Assembly: GCF_000420165.1 (NCBI RefSeq)
Contig: NZ_ATUK01000012.1
Location: 124,001 to 188,000, forward strand
From: Thioalkalivibrio sp. AKL19
GTDB taxonomy: Bacteria; Pseudomonadota; Gammaproteobacteria; Ectothiorhodospirales; Ectothiorhodospiraceae
DNA: 64,000 nt
Reading direction: 5' to 3'
In this document: piece by piece, positions 31,789 through 43,303 of the stretch
Layout of the letters: each line of letters starts with the position of its first letter
How positions within the stretch are numbered: position 1 is the first letter of the stretch
Translations under genes and position numbers: made by a program
The notes under the pieces: model-generated
Databases searched by the model: none
The model's input: only the letters and a program-made list of their open reading frames with translations
Told to the model about the DNA's origin: nothing

Positions 31789-32103
31789 TCAGCGAAACTC
31801 GCCGTCGCGGATCCGGCCGTCCTCGTCCAGTTCGGCGAAGAACCGGCTGTTATCGGTGCGGTATTCCTGGGTCACGATGTCGCCGGGCAGCACCAGCATC
31901 ACGTCGGGGTAGACGCGGCGGAACTCCTCGGGCGACGGGCGGCTCTCGATGAAATGCAGAAACGGATTCATTTGCTCCACCGTGCCCGGGCGCGGCTCGG
32001 GCCCATCCGCCTGGGTTTCAGCCTTGTACGCCGAACAGGCACCTACGCCCATCGCCAGCACTACAACGACTAGGGCCGGGGTCCATCGGAAATTCAACGC
32101 CAT
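31789..32103 (-). CDS. Small putative lipoprotein of unknown function
   Basis: 104 aa from the ATG at 32101-32103, which has a near-perfect AGGAGG 6 bp upstream. Signal peptide ([19 protein letters not shown]) with lipobox VGAC at Cys ~23. The mature part has no known domain that I can name with certainty. The end '[20 protein letters not shown]' then '[10 protein letters not shown]' looks like the 'PGD..T.DyR..R....lD.dG.I' core of peptidase-inhibitor I78 proteins, but the family Cys and flanking parts are missing. Seven bp before arfB, probably co-transcribed. Confidence 0.7.
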   Translation of the reverse strand: MALNFRWTPALVVVVLAMGVGACSAYKAETQADGPEPRPGTVEQMNPFLHFIESRPSPEEFRRVYPDVMLVLPGDIVTQEYRTDNSRFFAELDEDGRIRDGEFR

Positions 32104-32131
32104 GCAAACCTCCTGCGCAGGCAAGATGCAA

Positions 32132-32457
32132 CGTCATTGCGAGGCACCGAAGGCGCCGCAGCAACCTCCAGAAGCTCGCACCCCAGCTAGATCCGATGGC
32201 CCACGGGAAAAGCGTAGCGCGCGACCTCCATCGCCGGCCATCCGCCATCGCGCCAAGTGCGACACCGCCCAACACCCCCGTCATTGCGAGCGCAGCGAAG
32301 CAATCTCCAGACGCCCCCGACGCGCCGGGACAGGGCAGCACTGCGGTGGACCCTGATACCGATTACTCGCTTCTCTCGCCCTTCGGGCCGGCCTTCGGCC
32401 GTTCAACACAGCTTCGCTGCTTTTGTTCTTCGTCGCGTCACTCCTCGCAGTGACGCG
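32132..32457. repeat. Cluster of 'CGTCATTGCGAGCG' dispersed repeats
   Basis: The 392-bp gap upstream of the lipoprotein gene holds at least three related units. Two are direct: 32132-32179 (CGTCATTGCGAGGCACCGAA...) and 32279-32316 (CGTCATTGCGAGCGCAGCGA...). One is inverted at 32411-32457 (ends CTCCTCGCAGTGACGCG). Repeats of the GTCATTGCGAGCGCAGCGAAGCAATC type are widespread intergenic elements in bacteria (general knowledge). No coding sequence was seen. Confidence 0.65.
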
Positions 32458-32495
32458 ATAAAGGCAGTCCTGGGCACAGGGCCGGGCTGCGGACG

Positions 32496-34088
<1,593 letters not shown>

Positions 34089-34186
34089 GAATGCGGGCCA
34101 CTTGAAACAGCCCGCAAGTTTAACGCGAAACCGGGGGTTCGGTTCAGCTTGATGGGCCCCGGGTGCGGATCCACCATCGGATACGA

Positions 34187-34211
34187 AAACGGCCCCGGAA
34201 GCCGGGGCCGT
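34187..34211 (-). terminator. Intrinsic terminator after the Sel1-repeat gene
   Basis: On the minus strand ACGGCCCCGGC-TT-CCGGGGCCGT is followed by TTTC, 29 bp after the stop codon. The U-run is short; A-run on the other side means it may also act on the + strand. Confidence 0.65.
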
Positions 34212-34239
34212 CATCTGCGGAAAAGCGGATGCCGTCCGT

Positions 34240-35046
34240 TCAGCGCGCGGAGGCGGCCTGGATCGCGGCGTTCTGCTCCTCGAAACGGCCCTGGGCGGTC
34301 ACCAGGTCACGATTGTTCATGCGGGACTCGAGGCTGGCGATACGCTCCTCGTCCTGGGCCAGGCTGTACCAGACGTGGGCCTGGACCAGGTCGCGCTCGA
34401 CCCCGCGCCCGTTCTGGTGCAGGCGGCCCAGTCCGATCTGCGCATGACGGTAGCCCTGCTCCGCCGCGGCGGTGTACCAGCGGGCGGCAGCCGCCGCATC
34501 ACGCGTCGTGCCCTGGCCGTTCTCGTGCAGCAGCCCGACGTAATACTGCGCGGCGGGCAGGCCCTGGTCGGCCGCCTTCACAAGCCATTCGAGCCCGGCG
34601 GCCGGGTCCTGCTCGCCATTGGCGAGGTGGCTCCCCAACCAGTACTGGGCGTCGGCGTGACCCAGCTCGGCAGCGCGCGTGTAGTGCTCGCGGCTGCGTT
34701 CGGCGTCCGCCGGGGCGCCCTTGCCGGTGGCAAAGAGGTAGCCCAGATAGTAGTGCGCCGCGGCATGATCCGCATCAGCGGCACGCGCGAACCACCGCAC
34801 GGCCTGGTCATGATCCACCGCCGTGCCACGACCGGAGTAGTTGGCCATGCCCACGTCGAACATCGCGGCGGTATCCCCCTTTTGTGCGTTGCTCTCGCGG
34901 ATCTCGTACCAGACCTCCAGCAGCTCCTGCTGGCGCTCCACCTCGTCGTAGCCGAAGGCTTGCTGGGCCTGCACGGCGCCAGCGGAAAACACCAGCGGGA
35001 GGGCCAGGGGGAGCGAAACGAACATTGCACGCAGGGATCGGGACAT
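34240..35046 (-). CDS. Periplasmic Sel1-repeat (TPR-like) protein
   Basis: 268 aa. Signal peptide at 1-27 ([16 protein letters not shown], likely cut after VQA). Then about five Sel1 repeats of ~36 residues: '[20 protein letters not shown]', '[20 protein letters not shown]', '[15 protein letters not shown]', '[20 protein letters not shown]', '[20 protein letters not shown]'. Such proteins are scaffolds for protein interaction; partner unknown. The unit is monocistronic with its own terminator. A second, smaller Sel1 protein is at 55879-56316. Confidence 0.88.
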   Translation of the reverse strand: MSRSLRAMFVSLPLALPLVFSAGAVQAQQAFGYDEVERQQELLEVWYEIRESNAQKGDTAAMFDVGMANYSGRGTAVDHDQAVRWFARAADADHAAAHYYLGYLFATGKGAPADAERSREHYTRAAELGHADAQYWLGSHLANGEQDPAAGLEWLVKAADQGLPAAQYYVGLLHENGQGTTRDAAAAARWYTAAAEQGYRHAQIGLGRLHQNGRGVERDLVQAHVWYSLAQDEERIASLESRMNNRDLVTAQGRFEEQNAAIQAASAR

Positions 35047-35220
35047 GGGTTACCTCATCCGGTGTCGGGGCGTATACCGTTCTTGATCATAGACCCGGGG
35101 GTAGGTGGCGACAACGCCAGGATCGCAGGACGAGAACCGGTGCCGGCAAAACGTCGGAGAATCCCGGAAACGGGAGCGCAACCTGTGACCGGGTTCACGC
35201 CGCGCGCGGTAACCCGGGGT

Positions 35221-35700
35221 TCAGGCGCCGGCCGGGGCGGCGCAGCGACGCGTGAGCACCCAGGCATCCTCGCGGCCGCTGGGGAGCGGGTAGTACCGGG
35301 GCCGCGTGCCAATATGCTCGAAGCCCTCGGAGCGGTAGAGCTGGACCGCGGCCACGTTGGACGGGCGCACCTCGAGGAAGAGCGCCTCGGCATCCTGATC
35401 GCAGACATAATCGAACAGGCGCCGGACCATGAACCGGCCCAGCCCGTTCCCCTGCCAGCGCCGGTCCACCGTCAGGTTGAGCAGATGGGCCTCTCCGGCC
35501 GCGACGGTCAGCACGCTGTGCCCCACCTGGCGCCCGTCGACCTCCAGGACCCAGCAGTCATAGCCCACCCGGATGCAGTCCTCGAAGATGCGGGCGGTCC
35601 ACGGGTAGTCATAGGCCTCGCGCTCCACGCGCATCACGCCCTCCACATCGGCCGGCTGCATGCGGCGCAACTCGGGCTGGACGCGGGGTTCGGCACTCAT
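35221..35700 (-). CDS. rimI: Ribosomal-protein-alanine N-acetyltransferase RimI
   Basis: GNAT acetyltransferase of the RimI family that modifies the N-terminus of ribosomal protein S18. 159 aa from the ATG at 35698-35700; the longer open frame upstream runs into udg and lacks homology. Motifs: 'RRMQPADVEGVMRVEREAYD', 'LLNLTVDRRWQGNGLGRFMV' (acetyl-CoA site Q/RxxGxG/A) and 'EALFLEVRPSNVAAVQLYRS', the RimI signature. A position after a uracil-DNA glycosylase is common in gammaproteobacteria. Confidence 0.92.
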   Translation of the reverse strand: MSAEPRVQPELRRMQPADVEGVMRVEREAYDYPWTARIFEDCIRVGYDCWVLEVDGRQVGHSVLTVAAGEAHLLNLTVDRRWQGNGLGRFMVRRLFDYVCDQDAEALFLEVRPSNVAAVQLYRSEGFEHIGTRPRYYPLPSGREDAWVLTRRCAAPAGA

Positions 35701-35807
35701 GACAAGGGCTTCTCCGGCAGCGGTGAATGAACAGGGCGTGATGATGCCTCGTGGATTCGGAGCCCGGCGATACCGCCCGGGTTCCCATTTCCATAACGCT
35801 TGTATGG

Positions 35808-36533
35808 CTATGCCAGACAGGACCGAGCGCGCTGCAGGTCCTGCCAGGCGCGCGCCTTGTCGCCCGGCTTCCGCAGCAGGTAGGCCGGATGGTAGGTCGC
35901 GACCAGTGGCACCCCCTGATAGCGATGCTCGGACCCGCGCAGGCGCCCCAGGGGCTCTTCCGATTCCAACAGGCTCTGGGCTGCGATTCGCCCCAGGGCG
36001 ACGATGACCTCCGGCTGGATCAATGCGATCTGGCGGTCGAGATAGCCCCGGCACGCCGCCGACTCCTCCGGCTTCGGATCGCGGTTCCCGGGCGGCCGGC
36101 ACTTCAGCACATTGGCGATGAAGACGTCGTGGTGGCGGTCAAGGCCCAGCGCCAGAAGCATGTTGTCCAGCAATTGTCCCGCCCGTCCGACGAAGGGCTC
36201 GCCGCGTCGGTCCTCCTCCGCGCCCGGGGCCTCGCCGATGAACAGCCAGCGGGCACGGCGGTCGCCCACCCCGAACACGGTCTGCGTGCGTTCACGGGCC
36301 AGTTCGGTGCAGGCCTGGCAGCCGCGTACGCGCGCCTCCAGAGCCTCCCAGTCCAGGGTCTCGACGGCGCTGTCCTGCGCCCCGCTGCCGACCTCCGGCG
36401 CGGCGGCGGGAACGCCGGCGGCCGACACTTCGGCACCAGGCGGCCCGATCCCCGTTGCGGACGTGTCACGCGACCGCCAGACCGGGATGCCCATGTCCGC
36501 GAGGATGCGGCGCTGGCGCACCGACAGCAACAC
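35808..36533 (-). CDS. Type-4 uracil-DNA glycosylase (Fe-S)
   Basis: Removes uracil from DNA. 241 aa from a GTG at 36531-36533, with GGGGGAG 7 bp upstream. A ~75-aa Ala/Gly/Pro-rich N-terminal extension precedes the enzyme domain. Motif 1 '[20 protein letters not shown]', motif 2 '[16 protein letters not shown]'. Cys ligands of the 4Fe-4S cluster appear as 'GCQACTELA', '[13 protein letters not shown]' and 'ESAACRGYL'. '[20 protein letters not shown]' is also typical. It starts 4 bp after the pssA stop, so it is in the same transcript as pssA. Confidence 0.92.
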   Translation of the reverse strand: MLLSVRQRRILADMGIPVWRSRDTSATGIGPPGAEVSAAGVPAAAPEVGSGAQDSAVETLDWEALEARVRGCQACTELARERTQTVFGVGDRRARWLFIGEAPGAEEDRRGEPFVGRAGQLLDNMLLALGLDRHHDVFIANVLKCRPPGNRDPKPEESAACRGYLDRQIALIQPEVIVALGRIAAQSLLESEEPLGRLRGSEHRYQGVPLVATYHPAYLLRKPGDKARAWQDLQRARSCLA

Positions 36534-36537
36534 GTGG

Positions 36538-37362
36538 CTACTCCCCCGAGGGCGCCCGGCGACGATGCCGGCGCCAGCGCTCCAGTGTCAGCAACGGTCC
36601 GGACAGGGCATAGATGACGAAGGCCGCCAGCAGGACCTTGGGCGGATCCAGGGCCAGCAGCATCAGGGCCAGCACCACCCCGACAATCGCCAGGAAAGGC
36701 ACCCGATGCTTGAAGTCCATATCCTTGAAACTGAAGTAGGTCAGGTTACTGACCATCGCCGCGCCCGAGAGCACGGTGACCACCAGGATACCAATCACAT
36801 AGGGGTCGGCCAGCTCCGCCGGGATGCCCCAGTCCTCCAGCACCCAGACCATACCCACCAGGATCGCGGCGCTGGCCGGGCTCGGCAGGCCCTGGAAAAA
36901 GCGCTTGTCGCTGACCGCGAGGCGGCTGTTGAAACGCGCCAGGCGCAGGGCCGCGGCGGTGGCAAAGAAGAAGGCCGCGACCCAGCCAAAGTTGCCCAGG
37001 TCGTGCAGTTGCCAGAGATAGACAATCAGTGCCGGCGCGACGCCGAATGACACCAGGTCCGAGAGCGAGTCGTACTGCGCGCCGAACTCGCTCTGGGTGT
37101 CGGTCATGCGCGCGACGCGGCCGTCCAGGGTGTCCAGCACCATGGCCACGAAGATCGCGATGGCGGCGGTGATGTATTCGCCGTTGATCGCGGAGACGAT
37201 GGCGAAGAACCCCGAGAACAACACCCCTGTGGTGAACAGGTTGGGCAGCAGGTACACGCCGCGCCGGCGCCTGCGATGCGGCGGCTGGTCGTCGGCGACG
37301 GTATCCTCGCCCTCGATGTAGTCCGGCTCCACCGGCCGGTCCCCTTCGTCCCCAGCGCTCAT
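36538..37362 (-). CDS. pssA: CDP-diacylglycerol-serine O-phosphatidyltransferase
   Basis: Makes phosphatidylserine from CDP-diacylglycerol and serine in the inner membrane. 274 aa from the ATG at 37360-37362, overlapping the psd-like stop by 4 bp. The CDP-alcohol phosphotransferase motif (D-x2-DG-x2-AR-x8-G-x3-D-x3-D) is complete in '[20 protein letters not shown]' followed by YDSLSD. About eight hydrophobic helices. Membrane-type PssA of the Bacillus class, not the E. coli peripheral enzyme. The hydrophilic acidic/Arg-rich N-terminus (~1-37) is extended. Confidence 0.93.
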   Translation of the reverse strand: MSAGDEGDRPVEPDYIEGEDTVADDQPPHRRRRRGVYLLPNLFTTGVLFSGFFAIVSAINGEYITAAIAIFVAMVLDTLDGRVARMTDTQSEFGAQYDSLSDLVSFGVAPALIVYLWQLHDLGNFGWVAAFFFATAAALRLARFNSRLAVSDKRFFQGLPSPASAAILVGMVWVLEDWGIPAELADPYVIGILVVTVLSGAAMVSNLTYFSFKDMDFKHRVPFLAIVGVVLALMLLALDPPKVLLAAFVIYALSGPLLTLERWRRHRRRAPSGE

Positions 37363-38033
37363 CGCAGCATCTCCACGCTCCCCTCGCCGTCCACGGTGGC
37401 TTCGGACTCCGGGAGCCCGCCCAGCAGGGCGGAACCACCCAGCACCCGCTGGCCCGGCTCGACCATCACCTGCGAACCGGCCGGCAGCCACACCTCGAAG
37501 GTACCACCAAAGCCGGCGAACCCCATGCGCTTGCCGCGTCCGAGACGGTTGCCCGGGACGTTGTTCTGCATGCGGATCATGCGCGGCCAGTGATCGACAC
37601 TGAGCGACAGCGTCAGCCGCGTGCCCTCGTCGGTCTCCAGCGCATAGGCCAGGCGGCCCTCGAGCTGGGCGTCCGGCGGCTCATCGGTCTCCTTGCCGGG
37701 CCAGACCCGCTCGCGGATCTCGGCCTCCTGCGGGGCATGCACGTTGTACTCGCCCAGCCGCCGCTGACGCAGGCGGATGCAGATCGCCGGCTTGTTCGTG
37801 AAGGGATCCCGCGTGTCGGTAATCGCCTCGATGGTGCCATCGGCCGGGGCGATTACACCCAGGGCGGGTGCCGGAGCCTTGCGCCGAAGATCGCGGAACA
37901 GCGCCATGAGCGACACGGTGACGATCACCATGAACAGGCCCAGCTCCGCCTCCCCGACCAGCAAGGTGATGACCGCCATCCAGGCAGCGATAATCACGAA
38001 CAGACGGCCTTCGGGGGCTAACGGAAACAGCAT
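37359..38033 (-). CDS. Phosphatidylserine decarboxylase-related protein lacking the processing serine
   Basis: 224 aa, of the small 'archaeal-type' Psd family. Two N-terminal hydrophobic segments (~10-45), then 'GVIAPADGTIEAITDT' (PADG motif), 'LGEYNVHAPQEAEI' (where active enzymes have NVHxNRxP), 'NNVPGNRLGRGKRMGFAGF' and the end 'VEPGQRVLGGSALLGGLP'. Active members cleave at Gly-Ser in an FGSR motif. Here residues 175-178 read F-G-G-T, so the serine that becomes the pyruvoyl group is absent. It sits between ilvC and pssA in the normal psd-pssA place. It may be inactive or have a new role; the psd at 23773 could supply the activity. Confidence 0.85.
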   Translation of the reverse strand: MLFPLAPEGRLFVIIAAWMAVITLLVGEAELGLFMVIVTVSLMALFRDLRRKAPAPALGVIAPADGTIEAITDTRDPFTNKPAICIRLRQRRLGEYNVHAPQEAEIRERVWPGKETDEPPDAQLEGRLAYALETDEGTRLTLSLSVDHWPRMIRMQNNVPGNRLGRGKRMGFAGFGGTFEVWLPAGSQVMVEPGQRVLGGSALLGGLPESEATVDGEGSVEMLR

Positions 38034-38094
38034 CGCACGCTCGGCGGGGAATAAGGGCCGTGGCGGACGGGATCGCCCGCCACGAGGAGTCGGA

Positions 38095-39673
<1,579 letters not shown>

Positions 39674-39695
39674 ACGGCTCTTCCCTGTACCCGGC

Positions 39696-41414
39696 TCAGA
39701 CCAGGATCATTTCGTTCTGGCCGGCACCGGCCGGGATCATCGGATAGACGTTCTCGGACTGGTCGGTGATGAAGTCCAGGAAGACCAGGCGCTCCTTCTG
39801 CGCCAGGGCCTCCTTGATCGCACCCTCGACGTCCCCGGGCTGGGTAACCTGGATACCGACGTGGCCATAGGCCTCGGCCAGCTTCACGAAGTCCGGCAGG
39901 GCGTCCATGTAGGACATGGCGTAGCGGCCCTGATAGAAGAACTCCTGCCACTGCCGGACCATGCCCAGGTAGCGGTTGTTCAGGTTCAGGATCTTCAGCG
40001 GCAGCTGGTACTGAAAGCAGGTGGACAGCTCCTGGATGCACATCTGGATGCTGGCCTCGCCGGTGATGCAGCCCACTGTCGCGTCCGGATGCGCGAACTG
40101 CACGCCCATCGCGAACGGCAGACCCACACCCATCGTGCCCAGGCCGCCGGAGTTGATCCAGCGATTGGGCTTGTCGAAGCGATAGAACTGCGCCGCCCAC
40201 ATCTGGTGCTGACCGACATCGGAGGTCACGTAGGCATCGCCCTCGGTCAACTCCCAGAACTTCTGCACCACGTACTGCGGCTTGATCAGCTCGGAGGTCT
40301 GGTCGTATTTCAGGCAATCCTGCGCCTGCCATTCCTCGATCTGCTTCCACCAGGTGGCCAGGGCCTCGGCGTCCGGCTTGCCGCCGTTCTCGTTGAGCCC
40401 CTTGATCAGCTCGCGCAGTACCGGCTCCACCTCGCCGACGATCGGCACGTCAACCTTCACGTTCTTGGAGATGGAGGACGGGTCGACATCCACGTGCACG
40501 ATCTTCGCATGCGGGCAGAATTTCTCGATGTTGCCGGTCACGCGGTCGTCGAAGCGCGCGCCGATGGCGATCAGGACGTCCGCGTGGTGCATGGCCATGT
40601 TGGCCTCATAGGTGCCGTGCATGCCCAGCATGCCGAGGTACTGCTTGTCCGACGCCGGATAGCCGCCCAGCCCCATCAGGGTGTTGGTGATCGGATAGCC
40701 CAGCTTGCGCGTGAACTCGGTCAGCGCCTCGGAGCCCCGCCCCAGGATCACGCCGCCACCGGTGTAGATCATCGGCTGCTTCGCCGACAGGATCAGGTCC
40801 ACCGCCTTGCGGATCTGCCCGGTATGCCCCTTCGTGGTCGGGTTGTAGGAGCGCATGTGGATGCTCTCCGGGTACTCGAACTCGCAGCTGTCGGCGGTCA
40901 CGTCCTTCGGGATGTCCACCACCACCGGGCCGGGGCGGCCGGTGGTCGCCACGTAGAAGGCCTTCTTGATCGTGGTCGCCAGATCCTTCACGTCCTTGAC
41001 CAGGAAGTTGTGCTTCACGCAGGGGCGCGTGATCCCCACGGTATCCACTTCCTGGAAGGCGTCGTTGCCGATCAGGCTGGTCGGCACCTGGCCGGTGAAC
41101 ACCACCAGCGGCACCGAATCCATGTAGGCGTCGGCAATGCCCGTGATCGCGTTGGTCGCGCCGGGGCCGGAAGTCACCAGCGCCACGCCGGGCTTGTCGG
41201 AGGATTTCGCGTAGCCCTCGGCGGCGTGCACCGCGCCCTGCTCGTGACGGACCAGTACGTGGGAGACCTTGTCCTGCCGGTACAGCGCATCATAGATGTG
41301 CAGTACCGCGCCGCCGGGGTAGCCGAATACGACGTCGACACCCTCGGCCTGCAGGCTGCGGCAGAAGATTTCGGCGCCGGTGATGGCGGTGGAGGAACTT
41401 GCGGTCTCGGACAT
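39696..41414 (-). CDS. ilvB: Acetolactate synthase large (catalytic) subunit
   Basis: ThDP-dependent enzyme that condenses pyruvate with pyruvate or 2-oxobutyrate. 572 aa from the ATG at 41412-41414 (MSETASSSTAITGAEIFCRS); AAGGA lies about 12 bp upstream. The catalytic Glu and first domain are in 'FGYPGGAVLHIYDALYRQDK' and 'HVLVRHEQGAVHAAEGYAKS'. FAD-binding middle domain 'GARFDDRVTGNIEKF'. ThDP motif 'CITGEASIQMCIQELSTCFQ' ending NLNNRYLGMV. First gene of ilvB-ilvN-ilvC-psd-like-pssA-udg. Could be named ilvI. Confidence 0.96.
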   Translation of the reverse strand: MSETASSSTAITGAEIFCRSLQAEGVDVVFGYPGGAVLHIYDALYRQDKVSHVLVRHEQGAVHAAEGYAKSSDKPGVALVTSGPGATNAITGIADAYMDSVPLVVFTGQVPTSLIGNDAFQEVDTVGITRPCVKHNFLVKDVKDLATTIKKAFYVATTGRPGPVVVDIPKDVTADSCEFEYPESIHMRSYNPTTKGHTGQIRKAVDLILSAKQPMIYTGGGVILGRGSEALTEFTRKLGYPITNTLMGLGGYPASDKQYLGMLGMHGTYEANMAMHHADVLIAIGARFDDRVTGNIEKFCPHAKIVHVDVDPSSISKNVKVDVPIVGEVEPVLRELIKGLNENGGKPDAEALATWWKQIEEWQAQDCLKYDQTSELIKPQYVVQKFWELTEGDAYVTSDVGQHQMWAAQFYRFDKPNRWINSGGLGTMGVGLPFAMGVQFAHPDATVGCITGEASIQMCIQELSTCFQYQLPLKILNLNNRYLGMVRQWQEFFYQGRYAMSYMDALPDFVKLAEAYGHVGIQVTQPGDVEGAIKEALAQKERLVFLDFITDQSENVYPMIPAGAGQNEMILV

Positions 41415-41578
41415 GATGGTCGACTTCCTTACCGGGGGCTTGTGCACGATCGTCAGGCGATCACGCACCACGAATCAAAATAGCCCACCATCCTAATATG
41501 AAATCGCCCCCATTTCACGCCATGACGCGCGGAATCGGTGCGATTCGCACGCCCGGATGGGGCAACAGCAATGGGCTG

Positions 41579-43168
41579 CTAGGTCGAGTCGGCGTCGGCC
41601 CCGGCCTGCGCGGTGGGCAGCTCGGCGAAGTGCTCGCGGGCCCGCGCCACCAGCTGCGGCGGCAGGCCGTTCTTCTCGGCGATGGTGAGGCCGAAGGAGA
41701 CCCCTGGCTCCCCGATCAGTAACCGGTAGGTGGGCGACAGGGTCTCGGCGTCGAACTGCATCGAGGCGTTGACGATACCCGCATGCTGCGCCGCGTAGTC
41801 CTTCAGCGGTGCCAGATGGGTATTCACGATCCCGCGCGTGCCGCGCGCGCGCAGCTCGTCGAGCATCGCCATCGCCAGGGCGGCGCCCTCGTCCGGGTCG
41901 GTCCCCGTGCCCAGTTCATCCAACAGGATCAGGCTCTCGGGGCCGGCGTTGTCGAGGATGCGTTTGAGGACCTCGACGTGCCCGGCAAAGGTCGACAGGT
42001 GGTGGAACAGGCTCTGGTTGTCGCCCACGTCCACCATCACCTGGTCGAAACGCCCGATGCGGCAATCCTGCTCGGCCGGGATATGCAGCCCGCACCAGGC
42101 CATGGTAACCAGCAGGCCCAGGGTCTTCAGCGCGACCGTCTTGCCGCCGGTGTTCGGGCCGGTAATCAGCAACAGCGGCTGCCCGCCGTCCAGCCGGATC
42201 GACAGCGGCACCGGCTGCGGGCCACTGCCTTCGGCGAACTGCAACAGCAGCAGCGGGTGGTAGGCCTCGATCAACTCCACGCCGGCCTCCGCCTCCAGCG
42301 TCGGGGCATGGGCATTCATCTGTGCCGAAAGCTGCGCGGCGGCCGAGGCCAAGTCGATCCAGGTCAGCGCGGTCAGCATCAGCTCCAGCGGCTCGCCATA
42401 CTGGCGCACCACATCGGTCAACTCGCGCAACAGGCGCTGCTGCTCGGTATTGATCTGGTTATTGACCGTATCCAGCTGGTTGTTCAGCGGCACCGCCTCG
42501 ATCGGCTCCACGATCTGGTCGCGCCCCCCCATCGCGGTGCCCCGGCGCACACCCTTGACCGCGCCGGCCGCATCGCCGCGCAGCACCATCACCGCGCGCT
42601 CCTGGTGCCACTGCACCTTCAGCGCATCCTCGCCCTTCTGTGCGAGATCGGAGTCCGCCAGGCGCTTTTTCACCACCGCCTCGACCTCGTCGCGCAGCCG
42701 CCCGCGCTGTGCGAAGGCCTCGACCAGCGCGGCGCTGGCATCCTCGCGCAACGACCCGCCGGGGTTCAGGCAGGCGGCCAGGCGTTCTTCCAGTGCCTCG
42801 GGGGGATACAGCTTGTTCAGGTCCGCCGGGTAGATCTCCGGGGTATCGGCAAGCTGGTCCGCCAGCTCGCGGGCATGGCGCATGATGGTCTGCAGGTTGT
42901 GCAGCGCCTGCACCGGCAGCGCCGCGCCGGGGTTGGCCGCCTGGCGCAGCGCCGCGCGCACGTCCGGCAACTGCCCCAGCCGCGGCAGCGTGCCGGCATC
43001 CAGGCGCTGGCGCGCGACGGTCACCGCCTTCTGCAGCGCGCGCGCGGCATCCAGGTTCGGCGCGGGCTCGAGCCCGCGCGCGGCATCCGCGCCGTAGGGC
43101 GTGGCGGTCAGGCGTTCCAGCAGGCGCTGGATCGCGGGGAACTCGAGGGCCTTCAGATCAACCTGCAT
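41579..43168 (-). CDS. MutS2-like ATPase lacking the Smr nuclease domain
   Basis: MutS-family ATPase, 529 aa from the ATG at 43166-43168. N-terminal part is MutS2-like ('LKALEFPAIQRLLERLTATP', 'IMRHARELADQLADTPEIYP'). The core lever region includes 'HQERAVMVLRGDAAGAVKGV'. ATPase: Walker A 'GPNTGGKTVALKTLGLL' from residue 337, 'QSLFHHLSTFAGHVEVLKRI', Walker B 'LILLDELGTGTDPDEGAALA'. The protein stops soon after 'GVSFGLTIAEKNGLPPQLVA'. Normal MutS2 (~780 aa) goes on with a coiled coil, KOW segment and C-terminal Smr endonuclease domain, all absent here. The frame appears intact, so this is a short form, not an obvious frameshift. Confidence 0.85.
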   Translation of the reverse strand: MQVDLKALEFPAIQRLLERLTATPYGADAARGLEPAPNLDAARALQKAVTVARQRLDAGTLPRLGQLPDVRAALRQAANPGAALPVQALHNLQTIMRHARELADQLADTPEIYPADLNKLYPPEALEERLAACLNPGGSLREDASAALVEAFAQRGRLRDEVEAVVKKRLADSDLAQKGEDALKVQWHQERAVMVLRGDAAGAVKGVRRGTAMGGRDQIVEPIEAVPLNNQLDTVNNQINTEQQRLLRELTDVVRQYGEPLELMLTALTWIDLASAAAQLSAQMNAHAPTLEAEAGVELIEAYHPLLLLQFAEGSGPQPVPLSIRLDGGQPLLLITGPNTGGKTVALKTLGLLVTMAWCGLHIPAEQDCRIGRFDQVMVDVGDNQSLFHHLSTFAGHVEVLKRILDNAGPESLILLDELGTGTDPDEGAALAMAMLDELRARGTRGIVNTHLAPLKDYAAQHAGIVNASMQFDAETLSPTYRLLIGEPGVSFGLTIAEKNGLPPQLVARAREHFAELPTAQAGADADST

Positions 43169-43216
43169 GACATACCCTTGTGTATGAAATCTCCACCACC
43201 GCAGAGGCTCCGGAAC

Positions 43217-43301
43217 CCTTGTAGGCGCCGGCTTGCCGGCGAAGCCCCTGCCAAAGTCGGACGCGGGCAGGGGCTTCGCGTGCAAGCACGCTCCTACAAG
43301 G
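43217..43301. repeat. REP/BIME-like paired palindrome
   Basis: Two REP units in inverted orientation: 43217-43252 (CCTTGTAGGCGCCGGCTTGC...) and 43266-43301 (ends CACGCTCCTACAAGG). The form 'TTGTAGGAGCGTGCTTGCAC' then 'GCGAAGCCCCTGCC' is like the GTAGGAGCGGGCTTGCCCGC repeats of pseudomonads and relatives. It lies between the aldo/keto reductase stop and mutS2. Confidence 0.75.
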
Positions 43302-43303
43302 CG

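Noticed and set aside
39861-41414. GEAS instead of GDGS in the ThDP motif of the acetolactate synthase large subunit
   Set aside because: TGEASIQMCIQEL is a normal variant in many proteobacterial AHAS enzymes, so it is not a lost catalytic residue.
41415-41578. Leader-peptide attenuator upstream of ilvB
   Set aside because: I found no short frame rich in Leu/Ile/Val codons followed by alternative hairpins in the 160-bp gap.
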